Positions 51,058-59,765 of a stretch of DNA of 64,000 bases are shown piece by piece. The DNA is from Sphingomonas oligoaromativorans (GTDB taxonomy: Bacteria; Pseudomonadota; Alphaproteobacteria; Sphingomonadales; Sphingomonadaceae): positions 124,001-188,000 of the forward strand of contig NZ_JAASQK010000007.1 in assembly GCF_011762195.1 (NCBI RefSeq). The letters are read 5' to 3'. Made by a program: the position numbers and the translations under genes. Position 1 is the stretch's first letter. The number at the start of each line of letters is the position of its first letter. The notes under the pieces are model-generated. The model searched no databases. It worked only from the letters and a program-made list of their open reading frames with translations, and was not told the origin of the DNA.

Positions 51058-51852
51058 ATGTCTGCCACGATCAAGATCGCATCCTGGAACATCAACTCCG
51101 TCCGCGCGCGGATCGACATCGTCCAACGTTTCCTGACCGAGGAGCAGCCCGATGTGCTGTGCCTTCAGGAAACGAAGGTCGCTGACCCGATCTTCCCGCA
51201 CGCGCCGTTCGAGAGACTGGGCTATGTCCACCGCGTGCTAGCCGGCCAGCCGATGCATCACGGCGTGGCCATCCTCTCGAAGCTGCCGCTCGGCGAGCAT
51301 GGCCGGCACGACTGGCAGGACAATGGCGAGGCGCGGCACGTCGGCGCGCGGCTGCCCAACGGCATCCGGCTGGAGAATGTCTATGTCCCGGCGGGCGGCG
51401 ATATCCCCGATCCCGCGCTGAACCCGAAGTTCGGGCAGAAGCTCGCCTTCGTCGAGCGCATGACCCGCTGGTCCGAAGACCTGCGGGAGCCGACGCTGAT
51501 CGTGGGGGACTTCAACATCGCCCCGCTCGAATCCGACGTATGGAGCCACAGGCAACTCCTCGACGTGGTCAGCCATACGCCCGTCGAGGTGGAGGCGCTG
51601 GGCCGGCTTCAGGCTGCGCATGGCTGGGTCGATCTCGGTCGCCATTTCGTGCCGGCTCCGCAACGACTTTACACCTGGTGGAGCTATCGCGCCAAGGATT
51701 GGGCCGCCTCCGATCGCGGCCGCCGTCTCGACCATATGTGGGCAAGCCCCGAGGTTGCGAAGACGGCGACGGCCCATCGCGTCCATGAGGATTGCCGGAG
51801 CTGGCTCAAGCCGTCCGATCATGTGCCGCTCGTCACCGAGTTCAACTGGTGA
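51058..51852 (+). CDS. xth: Exodeoxyribonuclease III
   Basis: This AP endonuclease/3'-5' exonuclease acts in base excision repair. The 264-residue EEP-fold protein has IASWNINSVRARI (7-19), PDVLCLQETKV with the catalytic Glu, the active-site Tyr in ENVYVPAGGD, LIVGDFNIAP (Asp-Asn pair), RLDHMWAS and the terminal SDHVPLVTEF with the general-base His. It is first in a three-gene rightward unit: its stop overlaps the ribA GTG (GTGA). A terminator precedes it, so it should have its own promoter within 51001-51057; none is obvious. Confidence 0.95.
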   Translation: MSATIKIASWNINSVRARIDIVQRFLTEEQPDVLCLQETKVADPIFPHAPFERLGYVHRVLAGQPMHHGVAILSKLPLGEHGRHDWQDNGEARHVGARLPNGIRLENVYVPAGGDIPDPALNPKFGQKLAFVERMTRWSEDLREPTLIVGDFNIAPLESDVWSHRQLLDVVSHTPVEVEALGRLQAAHGWVDLGRHFVPAPQRLYTWWSYRAKDWAASDRGRRLDHMWASPEVAKTATAHRVHEDCRSWLKPSDHVPLVTEFNW

Positions 51853-52922
51853 GCGGCCCTCGGGAGGTCGCGCGTGGCATCGATGCGCTCCGGCGGGGCT
51901 GGCCGGTCATCCTGCACGACGGCGCCGATCACCTCACCTTGCTGCCGATCGAAACCGCCGATGCCGACCGGTTGGCCGCCTTCGCTCCCGATGGCCGCTT
52001 CGATGTCCTGCTGTCGCCCGAGCGCGCGGCGACGCTGACCCTCACCAACCAGCGCCCCGCTGCCGACGCCGGCTCCTCGGGTGCCGTGCGTGTGGCGCAT
52101 GTGCCGTGGCTCGATCTCGATACCGCCACGGCGCTCGCCGATCCGGCTCAGGATCTGTCGACGCCGCTCAAGGGGCCATTCCGCACCCTCGACGCCGGCA
52201 ATCCCGCGCTGTCCGCCGCGGCCCTGAAGCTCGCACGCCTCGCCGGCCTGCTACCGGCTTTCTTCGTGCGGGAGGGCATTCCTCACGAAGGCACGGCGAC
52301 GCTCCGGGCTGCCGACGTCACGGATTATGACTCTCCCTCGCATCTGCGGATCGCGTCGCGCGCGCGCCTTCCGGTCGAGGCGAATGAAGGGACCGAGATC
52401 GTCGCCTTCCGATCCGCGGAGGAAGCCGTGGAGCATGTCGCGCTGGTGATCGGCGCACCCAACGGCAAGCCGCCGCTCGTCCGCCTCCACAGCGAATGCC
52501 TGACGGGAGACGTATTCGGCTCCCTCAAATGCGATTGCGGTCCACAGCTCGACGCGGCGCTACACCGCATCGCGCATGAAGGCTGGGGCGTGCTGCTCTA
52601 TCTTCGGCAGGAGGGGAGGGGCATCGGGCTCGTCAACAAATTGCGGGCTTATGCCTTGCAGGATCAGGGCTTCGATACGGTCGACGCCAATCTGCGGCTC
52701 GGCTTCGCGATCGACGCCCGCGACTTTGGCGTGGCGGCGAAGATGCTGGAGCTGCTCGGCCAGGACCGGGTTCGCCTGCTGACCAACAACCCGGCCAAGG
52801 TCGCCGGTCTCTCGGCGGCCGGCATCGAAGTGGTGGAACGCGTCGCCCACCAGATCGCGGCCAATCCTCACAATGAAGCCTATCTCGCGACCAAGCGCGA
52901 CCGGACCGGGCACGTCCTGTGA
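51849..52922 (+). CDS. ribA: GTP cyclohydrolase II with degenerate N-terminal domain
   Basis: RibA opens the imidazole ring of GTP in the first step of riboflavin synthesis. The catalytic C-terminal half (about 165-357) is intact: VRLHSECLTGDVFGSLKCDC, with the three zinc cysteines, then RQEGRGIGLVNKL and LTNNPAKVAGL. The N-terminal 160 residues (REVARGIDALRRGWPVILHD onward) align in style with DHBP synthase (RibB) but lack the acidic DxEDEGD-type active site, so this is a bifunctional-looking protein with one dead half. The GTG start overlaps the xth stop, and the ldt-like gene follows with GTGA. Confidence 0.93.
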   Translation: MSGPREVARGIDALRRGWPVILHDGADHLTLLPIETADADRLAAFAPDGRFDVLLSPERAATLTLTNQRPAADAGSSGAVRVAHVPWLDLDTATALADPAQDLSTPLKGPFRTLDAGNPALSAAALKLARLAGLLPAFFVREGIPHEGTATLRAADVTDYDSPSHLRIASRARLPVEANEGTEIVAFRSAEEAVEHVALVIGAPNGKPPLVRLHSECLTGDVFGSLKCDCGPQLDAALHRIAHEGWGVLLYLRQEGRGIGLVNKLRAYALQDQGFDTVDANLRLGFAIDARDFGVAAKMLELLGQDRVRLLTNNPAKVAGLSAAGIEVVERVAHQIAANPHNEAYLATKRDRTGHVL

Positions 52923-53419
52923 TCGAACTCGTCGTCGATAGCTCGGCGCGCACCCTCCAGATCGGCAACGCTGTCGTCGCCTGCGCCATCGGCCGCGGCG
53001 GCGCGCGTGACGCGGCCGACAAGCGCGAGGGAGACGGCGCCACGCCGCTCGGACGATGGCCGATCCGCGCCGCCCTGCTCCGCCCGGATCGCGGGCTCGT
53101 CCCACCGGCGCATCTCCCCTGGCGCTGGCTGCGCAGGGAGGATGGCTGGAGCGACGATCCGCGCGATCCCGCCTATAACCGGCCCGTCCGGCATCCCCAC
53201 GGCTACTCGGCCGAGCGATTGTGGAGGGAGGACGGCCTGTACGACGCCATCCTGCTCCTCGGCCATAATGACGATCCGCCGGTGGCTGGAATGGGAAGCG
53301 CCATCTTCCTGCATCTCCGTGAGGGCGACTCGACCGAAGGCTGCGTCGCTGTTCCACGTGAAACAATGTCGGCGCTTCTCGCCCTGCTCGTGCCCGGATC
53401 GATCCTCACGATCCGTTGA
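52919..53419 (+). CDS. L,D-transpeptidase (YkuD-like) family protein
   Basis: The 166-residue protein is a short YkuD-type catalytic domain. It has the conserved H116 in ILLLGHNDDPP, then SAIFLHLREGDSTEGCVAVP, in which C142 is the nucleophile of the S-x-G-C signature. No signal peptide or membrane anchor is visible, which is unusual for peptidoglycan cross-linking enzymes; export by another route or an intracellular role is possible. The GTG start overlaps the ribA stop. A parS site (53350-53365) lies inside the 3' end of the gene and encodes V-P-R-E-T. Confidence 0.85.
   Translation: MIELVVDSSARTLQIGNAVVACAIGRGGARDAADKREGDGATPLGRWPIRAALLRPDRGLVPPAHLPWRWLRREDGWSDDPRDPAYNRPVRHPHGYSAERLWREDGLYDAILLLGHNDDPPVAGMGSAIFLHLREGDSTEGCVAVPRETMSALLALLVPGSILTIR
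53350..53365. other. parS centromere site 1
   Basis: TGTTCCACGTGAAACA differs by one base from the palindromic parS consensus TGTTTCACGTGAAACA bound by chromosomal ParB. It lies inside the L,D-transpeptidase gene, 4.8 kb before parB. Confidence 0.88.
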
Positions 53420-53479
53420 GTTGGCTTGTCACCGTTCCTCGGCTACACAGAATCCTGTTTTCGGCGAAGGAGCGCCCCG

Positions 53480-53713
53480 GTGAAGATTACCGTCGACGTT
53501 GACTGCACGCCGGAAGAAGCCCGTCGCTTCATGGGCCTGCCGGATCTCTCCTCCGTCCACGAAGCCTATCTCTCCAAGATGCGCACGGCGATCGATCAGG
53601 GCATTACGCCCGACATGCTGCAAGCCATGACGCAGAGCTGGGGGCCGATGGGGGAGGCGGGGCTCGCTATCTGGCGCCAAGTTCTGGATCATATGGGTGG
53701 CAACAAGAAATAA
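53480..53713 (+). CDS. DUF6489 family small protein
   Basis: The gene encodes 77 residues starting at a GTG after GAAGGAGCG: MKITVDVDCTPEEARRFMGL, then PDLSSVHEAYLSKMRTAIDQ, MTQSWGPMGEAGLAIWRQVL and a basic tail GGNKK. This matches the uncharacterised DUF6489 family that precedes mnmE in sphingomonads. The amphipathic helices and no export signal suggest a cytoplasmic protein. A promoter-like TTGTCA-N16-CAGAAT lies at 53426-53453. Its end overlaps the mnmE GTG start by 17 bases, so translation is probably coupled. Function unknown. Confidence 0.85.
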   Translation: MKITVDVDCTPEEARRFMGLPDLSSVHEAYLSKMRTAIDQGITPDMLQAMTQSWGPMGEAGLAIWRQVLDHMGGNKK

Positions 53714-54986
53714 GTCCGCGTCCAGCGACACGATCTACGCGCTCTCGAGCGGGCAGCCGCCCGCCGCCATTGCCATCATCCGAATCAGCGGCCCGGAAGC
53801 CGGCCTTGTTCTGGAAAGGCTGACCGACGTCCGCCCCGAACCTCGTCGCGCCAGTCTGCGCATGTTGCGCGACGGGTCCGGCGACATTCTCGACCATGCC
53901 CTGACCCTGTGGTTTCCCGGCCCGGCGACAGCCACCGGAGAAGATCTCGCGGAATTGCATCTCCACGGCGGCCGGGCGGTGGTGGACGCCGTGCTGTCTG
54001 CGCTTCCGGCTCTGGGCCACGGACTGCGCCTCGCCGAGCCGGGGGAGTTCACCCGCCGCGCGCTGCTCAACGGCCAAATGGATCTCAGCGCGGTGGAGGG
54101 GCTGGCCGACCTTCTGACGGCGGAAACCGAGCGCCAGCGCAAGGAAGCGCTGCGCCGGGCCGATGGTGCTCTTACACGCCGCCTCGGCGATTGGACCCGC
54201 TCGCTCCTCGCCATCGCGGCGAGGATCGAGGCGGAAATCGATTATGACGGCGAAGTCGAACTCGGCTCCGACTCCACGGCATCTCCGATCTCCGCGCTCT
54301 CCGCCGACATCGACAAGGCGCTGGCCGTGCCACCGGCGGAGCGGCTTCGCGACGGCCTGCGGGTGGCGATCGTCGGCCCGCCCAATGCCGGCAAGTCCAC
54401 CTTGTTCAACGCACTCGTCGGCCGCGAGGCGGCAATCGTCTCCGACATTCCCGGTACGACGCGTGATGCGATCGAGCGTCCGCTTTCCATCGCCGGAATG
54501 CCCTTCGTGCTGGTCGATACAGCGGGCCTGCGAGAGACGGATGATCCGATCGAGCGCATCGGCGTCGAGCGCGCGCACAACCAGCGCGCCCTGGCCGACA
54601 TCATCATTGACCTCACAGGAGACATGGCGGCCGGAGACCAACCCATTATTTCCGTGTCGACCAAGGCCGACGTCAGGCCTCCCCGTGAGGACGCGCTCGC
54701 CCTGTCCGCCGTGACGGGGGAGGGGCTTGCAACGCTCCATGCGCGTCTCGCCGATATCGGCTCACGTTTGCTGCCCCGGGAAGGCGAAGTGGCTCTCGAC
54801 CGCCGCTATCGGGAGCGGCTATATGAGGTGCGCGCCGAACTGGACGCAGCCCTCGCAACGAGCGATCCGCTGTTACGCGCCGAGCATATCCGTATCGCCC
54901 GCGAACGGATCGATAGCCTGACCGGAGGGGCGGGAATCGAGGATATGCTGGATGCCCTGTTCGGACGGTTTTGCCTCGGCAAATGA
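53697..54986 (+). CDS. mnmE: tRNA modification GTPase MnmE
   Basis: MnmE works with MnmG to make cmnm5U at tRNA wobble U34. The 429-residue protein has the N-terminal formyl-THF-binding domain ([54 protein letters not shown]). A helical domain holds the inserted G domain, with GPPNAGKST near 227-235, DIPGTTRD and DTAGLRE. The C-terminal FCLGK carries the catalytic Cys. The G4 region is STKAD rather than the classical NKxD, which is a small departure. The GTG start overlaps DUF6489. mnmG follows 22 bases later across a parS site. Confidence 0.95.
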   Translation: MATRNKSASSDTIYALSSGQPPAAIAIIRISGPEAGLVLERLTDVRPEPRRASLRMLRDGSGDILDHALTLWFPGPATATGEDLAELHLHGGRAVVDAVLSALPALGHGLRLAEPGEFTRRALLNGQMDLSAVEGLADLLTAETERQRKEALRRADGALTRRLGDWTRSLLAIAARIEAEIDYDGEVELGSDSTASPISALSADIDKALAVPPAERLRDGLRVAIVGPPNAGKSTLFNALVGREAAIVSDIPGTTRDAIERPLSIAGMPFVLVDTAGLRETDDPIERIGVERAHNQRALADIIIDLTGDMAAGDQPIISVSTKADVRPPREDALALSAVTGEGLATLHARLADIGSRLLPREGEVALDRRYRERLYEVRAELDAALATSDPLLRAEHIRIARERIDSLTGGAGIEDMLDALFGRFCLGK

Positions 54987-55002
54987 TGTTTCACGTGGAA
55001 CA
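54987..55002. other. parS centromere site 2
   Basis: TGTTTCACGTGGAACA, one mismatch from the palindromic consensus, fills the gap between the mnmE stop (54984-54986) and the mnmG start (55009). The mnmG ribosome binding region therefore overlaps or abuts a ParB site. Confidence 0.9.
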
Positions 55003-55008
55003 GGACGA

Positions 55009-56805
55009 ATGAGAGTGGCCGCTCGATTTGACATCATCGTGGTGGGCGGAGGCCATGCCGGCTGCGAGGCCGCCGCTGCGGCCGCGCGCGCCGGCTGCTC
55101 GGTCCTGCTGCTCGCAATCGATCGTCGGGGCATCGGGGCCATGTCGTGCAATCCGGCCATCGGGGGGGTCGGCAAGGGCCATCTCGTTCGTGAGATCGAT
55201 GTGTTCGAAGGCCTCATTGCTCCAGCCGCCGACGATGCCGCGATCCATTATCGGATGCTCAATGCGAGCAAGGGAAGTGCCGTCCATGGCCCTCGCGTCC
55301 AGGCGGATCGCGGCCTTTTCCGGGCGTCGATTCAGCGCCGACTGGCATCGCTCCAGACCCTCACTATCCTGGAAGGAGAGGTGGTCGGACTGCTTCTGGA
55401 GCAGGATCGGATCGCGGGTGTGACTCTGGCGACCGGCGAACATCTTTCCGCCGGACATGTCATTCTCGCGACCGGCACCTTCCTCGGCGGCCGCCTGTTC
55501 CGTGGAGAAGAGCGCTTCGAGGGAGGACGGATCGGCGAGCCGGGCGCGCACCGCCTGGCGCAGCAGCTTCGCGATCTTGGTCTTCCCGTCGCACGTCTCA
55601 AGACCGGAACGCCACCGCGCCTCGATGGCCGTACGATCGATTGGGCGCGGATGGATCGTCAGGACTCGGACGGAGGCGAGTGGACCCTCTCCGTGGCAGG
55701 GAAGCGTGCCAATCCCCAGCTCTTCTGCGGTGTCACCCGCACCACCCTGGCGACGCATGACGTGATCCGTTCGTCGCTCGATCGCTCTCCCTTGTTCAGC
55801 GGTGATATCGAGGGGAGAGGGCCGCGCTATTGCCCCTCGATCGAGGACAAGGTGAATCGCTTTGGCGATCGCGATGGGCACCAGATCTTCCTCGAACCCG
55901 AGACGCTCGACGGCGCGCTGATCTATCCCAACGGCATTTCCACCTCGCTCCCGACCGACGTGCAGGAACGCTTCGTGCGCACGGTTCCCGGCCTCGAGCA
56001 GGCCGTGATCGCCGAGCCGGGTTATGCGGTGGAATATGACTATGTCGATCCTCGTATCCTCTCCACGACGCTGGAAGTGGGGACGATGAAGGGGCTGTAT
56101 CTGGCGGGCCAGATCAACGGCACCACCGGCTATGAGGAGGCCGCCGCGCAGGGGCTCGTCGCCGGCCTCTCCGCTGTCGCGGGAGCGAGGGGCCGAGAGC
56201 CCGTCCGCTTCGATCGCTCGACCAGCTATATCGGCGTCCTGCTTGACGATCTCACCCTGCACGGCGTCACCGAGCCCTATCGCATGTTGACCTCGCGCGC
56301 CGAACACCGGCTTCATCTCCGCGCGGATAATGCGGAGGCCCGGCTCGGGGAAACCGCGCTGTCGAGCGGAGCGATACGGGGCGGGAGGGCCGAGGAGCTT
56401 CACCGCCGTCTCGACCAGCGGGGCGTCGGGCAAGCCGCGCTCGACCGCTCCCCAGCCATCACCCGGACGGCATTGCTCGCGGAGAATATCGCGCCCGATT
56501 TCGCGCGGGAGCATGTTTCCGGCTGGGGTGAACTCCCAGATCCACTCATTCGCGAGTTGCTGAGCGATCATCGCTATGCGCCTTATGTCCGCCGCCAGCG
56601 CGCGGAGGCGACACGCATCGCCACCTCGTCGCAGCCGATCCCCGAAGGCTTCGCCTTCGACAGTGTCGCCGGACTGTCGAGCGAGATGGTCGAGCGACTG
56701 ACCGTGGCCCGCCCCGATACCGTGGCGCAAGCGTCGCGTGTTCGCGGGATCACGCCGGCCGCGCTCACCGCGCTTCTCATCGCCACCCGGCGGGCCGCCG
56801 CATGA
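55009..56805 (+). CDS. mnmG: tRNA uridine-5-carboxymethylaminomethyl modification enzyme MnmG
   Basis: MnmG (GidA) is the FAD/NADH partner of MnmE. The 598-residue protein has [20 protein letters not shown] (about 6-25), [20 protein letters not shown] with a conserved Cys, [38 protein letters not shown] and [12 protein letters not shown]. It also has [20 protein letters not shown] and, in the C-terminal domain, the PLLxxRAEHRLxLR-like segment [28 protein letters not shown] at 55009 follows GGAACAGGACGA. The stop overlaps the rsmG ATG (ATGA). Confidence 0.96.
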   Translation: MRVAARFDIIVVGGGHAGCEAAAAAARAGCSVLLLAIDRRGIGAMSCNPAIGGVGKGHLVREIDVFEGLIAPAADDAAIHYRMLNASKGSAVHGPRVQADRGLFRASIQRRLASLQTLTILEGEVVGLLLEQDRIAGVTLATGEHLSAGHVILATGTFLGGRLFRGEERFEGGRIGEPGAHRLAQQLRDLGLPVARLKTGTPPRLDGRTIDWARMDRQDSDGGEWTLSVAGKRANPQLFCGVTRTTLATHDVIRSSLDRSPLFSGDIEGRGPRYCPSIEDKVNRFGDRDGHQIFLEPETLDGALIYPNGISTSLPTDVQERFVRTVPGLEQAVIAEPGYAVEYDYVDPRILSTTLEVGTMKGLYLAGQINGTTGYEEAAAQGLVAGLSAVAGARGREPVRFDRSTSYIGVLLDDLTLHGVTEPYRMLTSRAEHRLHLRADNAEARLGETALSSGAIRGGRAEELHRRLDQRGVGQAALDRSPAITRTALLAENIAPDFAREHVSGWGELPDPLIRELLSDHRYAPYVRRQRAEATRIATSSQPIPEGFAFDSVAGLSSEMVERLTVARPDTVAQASRVRGITPAALTALLIATRRAAA

Positions 56806-57401
56806 CTTGGGTAACGAGTGTTCCACGTGAAACAGCCGAACTGCTCCATCGCCTCAAGGACGCGGTGATCGCAGAGTCGGAACGGCAGAATCTGGTCTCC
56901 GCCGCGACGATTCCGCAGTTCGACGAGCGCCATCTTCTCGATTCGCTCCAGTTGCTGCCGCACCTGCAAGACGGCGTGCTCGTCGACATCGGATCGGGTG
57001 GCGGCTTTCCCGGCATGGTCCTCGCCTGCTGCCGGGAAGACCCGATCCATCTCGTCGAACCTCGCGCCAAACGGGCCACTTTCCTCGATGCCACCGCGCA
57101 GGCATTGGGAATCGGGCAACGGGTGACCGTCCACGCCAGCAAGATCGAGCGAGTCGCGTTGCCGCCGGTCCGCACGATCACCGCCCGCGCCGTCGCCTCA
57201 TTGGATGCCTTGTTCGGCATGGCCGCTCATCTGGCCGATGAATCGACACGCTGGGTGCTTCCGAAAGGCCGAAGTGCAGCATCGGAACTGGAAGCCGCGC
57301 GACAGACATGGCAGGGTACGTTTCGCCTCGTTCCAAGCATCACGGATTCCGAGGCGGCCATCGTCATAGCCGAGGGCGTTCGACGGAGACGGGCTCGATG
57401 A
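56802..57401 (+). CDS. rsmG: 16S rRNA (guanine-N7)-methyltransferase RsmG
   Basis: RsmG (GidB) methylates G527 of 16S rRNA. The 199-residue protein carries [20 protein letters not shown] (about 30-49), the SAM-binding [15 protein letters not shown] (61-75) and [11 protein letters not shown], then [16 protein letters not shown]. The N-terminus [14 protein letters not shown] contains V-P-R-E-T, encoded by a parS site, exactly as in the upstream L,D-transpeptidase. The gene overlaps mnmG upstream and parA downstream (both ATGA), forming mnmG-rsmG-parA-parB. Confidence 0.95.
   Translation: MTWVTSVPRETAELLHRLKDAVIAESERQNLVSAATIPQFDERHLLDSLQLLPHLQDGVLVDIGSGGGFPGMVLACCREDPIHLVEPRAKRATFLDATAQALGIGQRVTVHASKIERVALPPVRTITARAVASLDALFGMAAHLADESTRWVLPKGRSAASELEAARQTWQGTFRLVPSITDSEAAIVIAEGVRRRRAR
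56819..56834. other. parS centromere site 3
   Basis: TGTTCCACGTGAAACA, identical to site 1, lies at the start of rsmG, 0.56 kb before parA. Confidence 0.9.
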
Positions 57402-58183
57402 TTCGTATCGCGGTTGCGAACCAGAAGGGGGGCGTCGGCAAGACGACCACCGCCATCAATATCGGTACTGCGCTGGCCGCGAGCGGCTGGAAGGTGCTGA
57501 TCGTGGACCTCGATCCGCAAGGCAATGCGTCGACGGGTCTCGGCATCGATCGTGCCGAACGTACGCGTTCGAGCTATGATCTGCTCGTCGGCGATTGCGA
57601 TGTCGCAGAGGCCGCCATCGCCACCAAGGTGCCGCGTCTGGATATCGTCGCATCCACGGTGGATCTGTCCGGCGCGGAGATCGAGCTGGTCGATATGGAG
57701 CGGCGCGCCCATCGTCTGGACATGGCGCTGGCCGAAGCGCCGCCGGGGCGCTGGGATGTCGTCATCATCGATTGCCCGCCGTCGCTGGGCCTGCTCACCA
57801 TCAACGCCATGAGCGCGGCCTCGTCGCTGCTCGTGCCGCTCCAGTGCGAGTTTTTCGCGCTCGAAGGCTTGAGCCAATTGCTTCAGACGATCGAGCGGGT
57901 GAGGGCGCGCTTCAATCCCGAACTTCAGATCCTGGGTGTCGCCCTGACCATGTACGACCGCCGCAACCGATTGTCCGAACTGGTCGCGCAGGATGTGCGC
58001 GCCTGTCTCGGCAAGCTCGTGTTCGAGACCATCATTCCGCGCAACGTCCGCCTGTCGGAGGCGCCCAGCCATGGCGTGCCGGCGCTGATTTACGACCATC
58101 GCTGCCTCGGTTCGGAAGCCTATATCGCCCTGGCGCGCGAGCTGATGCAGCGTCTGCCGGCGCCCGCACAGGCGGCCGCATGA
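57398..58183 (+). CDS. parA: Chromosome partitioning ATPase ParA
   Basis: ParA is a Walker-type ATPase that drives segregation of the origin region with ParB-parS. The 261-residue protein starts [20 protein letters not shown], with the deviant Walker A (K10 signature lysine), followed by DLDPQGNASTGLGI and DVVIIDCPPSLGLLT. The chromosomal-type short N-terminus lacks the helix-turn-helix of plasmid ParA/SopA. It overlaps rsmG and parB by ATGA. This is the chromosomal segregation locus. Confidence 0.97.
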   Translation: MIRIAVANQKGGVGKTTTAINIGTALAASGWKVLIVDLDPQGNASTGLGIDRAERTRSSYDLLVGDCDVAEAAIATKVPRLDIVASTVDLSGAEIELVDMERRAHRLDMALAEAPPGRWDVVIIDCPPSLGLLTINAMSAASSLLVPLQCEFFALEGLSQLLQTIERVRARFNPELQILGVALTMYDRRNRLSELVAQDVRACLGKLVFETIIPRNVRLSEAPSHGVPALIYDHRCLGSEAYIALARELMQRLPAPAQAAA

Positions 58184-59082
58184 GCGAGGGAGCCATTCCC
58201 GCGCGCCGCCGGCCCGCCGGGCTCGGCCGCGGCCTCTCGGCCCTGATGGGCGAGGTGGAGCGCGAACAGCCGGTCGGCGCCGATGCCGAACGCAGCGAGG
58301 GTGTCCGCCTGCTGCCGGTCGCCGTCATCCGCCCACACCCCGACCAGCCGCGTCGCCATTTCGACGAGGAGAAGCTGGAGGAGCTGGCGCAATCCATCGC
58401 CGAGCGCGGCGTGCTGCAACCCATCGTCGTCCGCAAGGTCGGCACCGGATATCAGATCGTGGCGGGCGAACGCCGCTGGCGCGCGTCGCAGCGGGCAAGG
58501 CTGCATGAAATCCCGGCACTCGTCCGCGAACTGGACGATACCCAGACCCTCGAAATCGCGATCATCGAGAACATCCAGCGCGCCGATCTCAATGCCATCG
58601 AAGAAGCTGAGGCTTATCAAAGGCTTATCGGAGATTTCGGGCATAGCCAGGAGGCGCTGGGCAAACTCGTCCAGAAATCGCGCAGCCATGTCGCGAACCT
58701 GCTGCGCCTGCTCGATCTGCCCGCCCCGGTGCGACAGGATGTGGCCAATGGCTCGCTCACCATGGGCCATGCGCGGGCGCTCATCACCGCGCCCGACCCC
58801 GAGAAGCTCGCCGCCGACGTCATCAAGCGTGGCCTGTCCGTCCGCGAGACGGAGAAGCTGGCGCGTTCGGTCAAGCCCGCCGGACGTGAGGCGCGGGAAC
58901 CGAAGAACGGCAAGGCCGCGCCCAATGCCGACATCGCCGCGCTGGAACGCCAGTTGGGCGATCTGCTCGGCCTCGCGGTGAAGATCGGACATGGCGAGGC
59001 GGGTGGGACGGTGACGCTGTCCTACTCGACGCTCGATCAGCTCGACATGATCTGCCAGCGACTGAGCGGCGAGCGCATCTGA
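58180..59082 (+). CDS. parB: Chromosome partitioning protein ParB
   Basis: ParB binds parS and spreads as a CTP-dependent clamp. The 300-residue protein begins ARRRPAGLGRGLSALMGE, the ParA-interacting N-terminus. The CTPase/N domain has IRPHPDQPRRHF and VAGERRWRASQRA, including the GERR motif, then IENIQRADLNAIEEAEAYQR. The helix-turn-helix LGKLVQKSRSHVANLLRLL is followed by a C-terminal dimer domain. Three candidate parS sites lie 1.3-4.8 kb upstream. Confidence 0.97.
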   Translation: MSEGAIPARRRPAGLGRGLSALMGEVEREQPVGADAERSEGVRLLPVAVIRPHPDQPRRHFDEEKLEELAQSIAERGVLQPIVVRKVGTGYQIVAGERRWRASQRARLHEIPALVRELDDTQTLEIAIIENIQRADLNAIEEAEAYQRLIGDFGHSQEALGKLVQKSRSHVANLLRLLDLPAPVRQDVANGSLTMGHARALITAPDPEKLAADVIKRGLSVRETEKLARSVKPAGREAREPKNGKAAPNADIAALERQLGDLLGLAVKIGHGEAGGTVTLSYSTLDQLDMICQRLSGERI

Positions 59083-59102
59083 ACGGCGAGGGGGCGCGCG
59101 TG

Positions 59103-59765
59103 ATGGATGCCCCCGCTTCCCCCGAAACCCCGCGGGGCACACCGGCCGCCGATCCCCGGCTGCTCCGCATCTGGCTGATGGGCTGGTGCAAGGCGCGGGG
59201 CGCTCCTCTCCCGACGGCGGCTTATGGCGGCTGGCACGTTGCCGTCGGTCTGCCCGAGCAAAAGGCGCGGCTGGTGTTCGCCTCCGCCTCCACCGGATTG
59301 TCGGAGGCGTCCGAGGCGATCCGGGAACCTCATATCTTCCTGAAAGCCTGCGCTACGGCCGAGAAGATGGCACGGTGCCTGGCGCCGGGCTGGGAGATGC
59401 GGCCGCCGGGATATCTGATGGAACAGCCGGTATTGGGCTCAACCTGGGCCGAAGGCGTGTCGCTGCGGCAGGAGGAACCCGGCCTGCTGAAGGCGGAGAT
59501 CGTTCGGGACGGCGCTCTCGCCGCCTGCGGCACGGTGGTGCTGGTCGACGGCTTTGCGATCTTCGACCGAATCCAGACCGATGAAGCCCATCGTCGACAG
59601 GGGCTCGGCCGGAGGATCATGACGCACCTCGGCGCGGCCGCCCACGCAGCCGGAGCACGTCATGGCCTGCTGGTGGCGACGGCGGAGGGAAGGGCGCTGT
59701 ACGAAGCGATCGGCTGGCGTCTGCACAGCCCCTATTCGACGGCCGTTAGGCCCTCGAAGGCCTAA
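59103..59765 (+). CDS. GNAT family N-acetyltransferase
   Basis: The 220-residue protein has a C-terminal GNAT core with the acetyl-CoA loop IQTDEAHRRQGLGRRIMTHL (Q/RxxGxG/A type) and the final GARHGLLVATAEGRALYEAI. The N-terminal half (LLRIWLMGWCKARGAPLPTA onward) is unlike the minimal fold and may be a degenerate GNAT repeat or substrate domain. A GTG one codon upstream (59100) is an alternative start. The substrate is unknown. It follows parB by 20 bases and shares four stop bases with the convergent holA gene. Confidence 0.85.
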   Translation: MDAPASPETPRGTPAADPRLLRIWLMGWCKARGAPLPTAAYGGWHVAVGLPEQKARLVFASASTGLSEASEAIREPHIFLKACATAEKMARCLAPGWEMRPPGYLMEQPVLGSTWAEGVSLRQEEPGLLKAEIVRDGALAACGTVVLVDGFAIFDRIQTDEAHRRQGLGRRIMTHLGAAAHAAGARHGLLVATAEGRALYEAIGWRLHSPYSTAVRPSKA

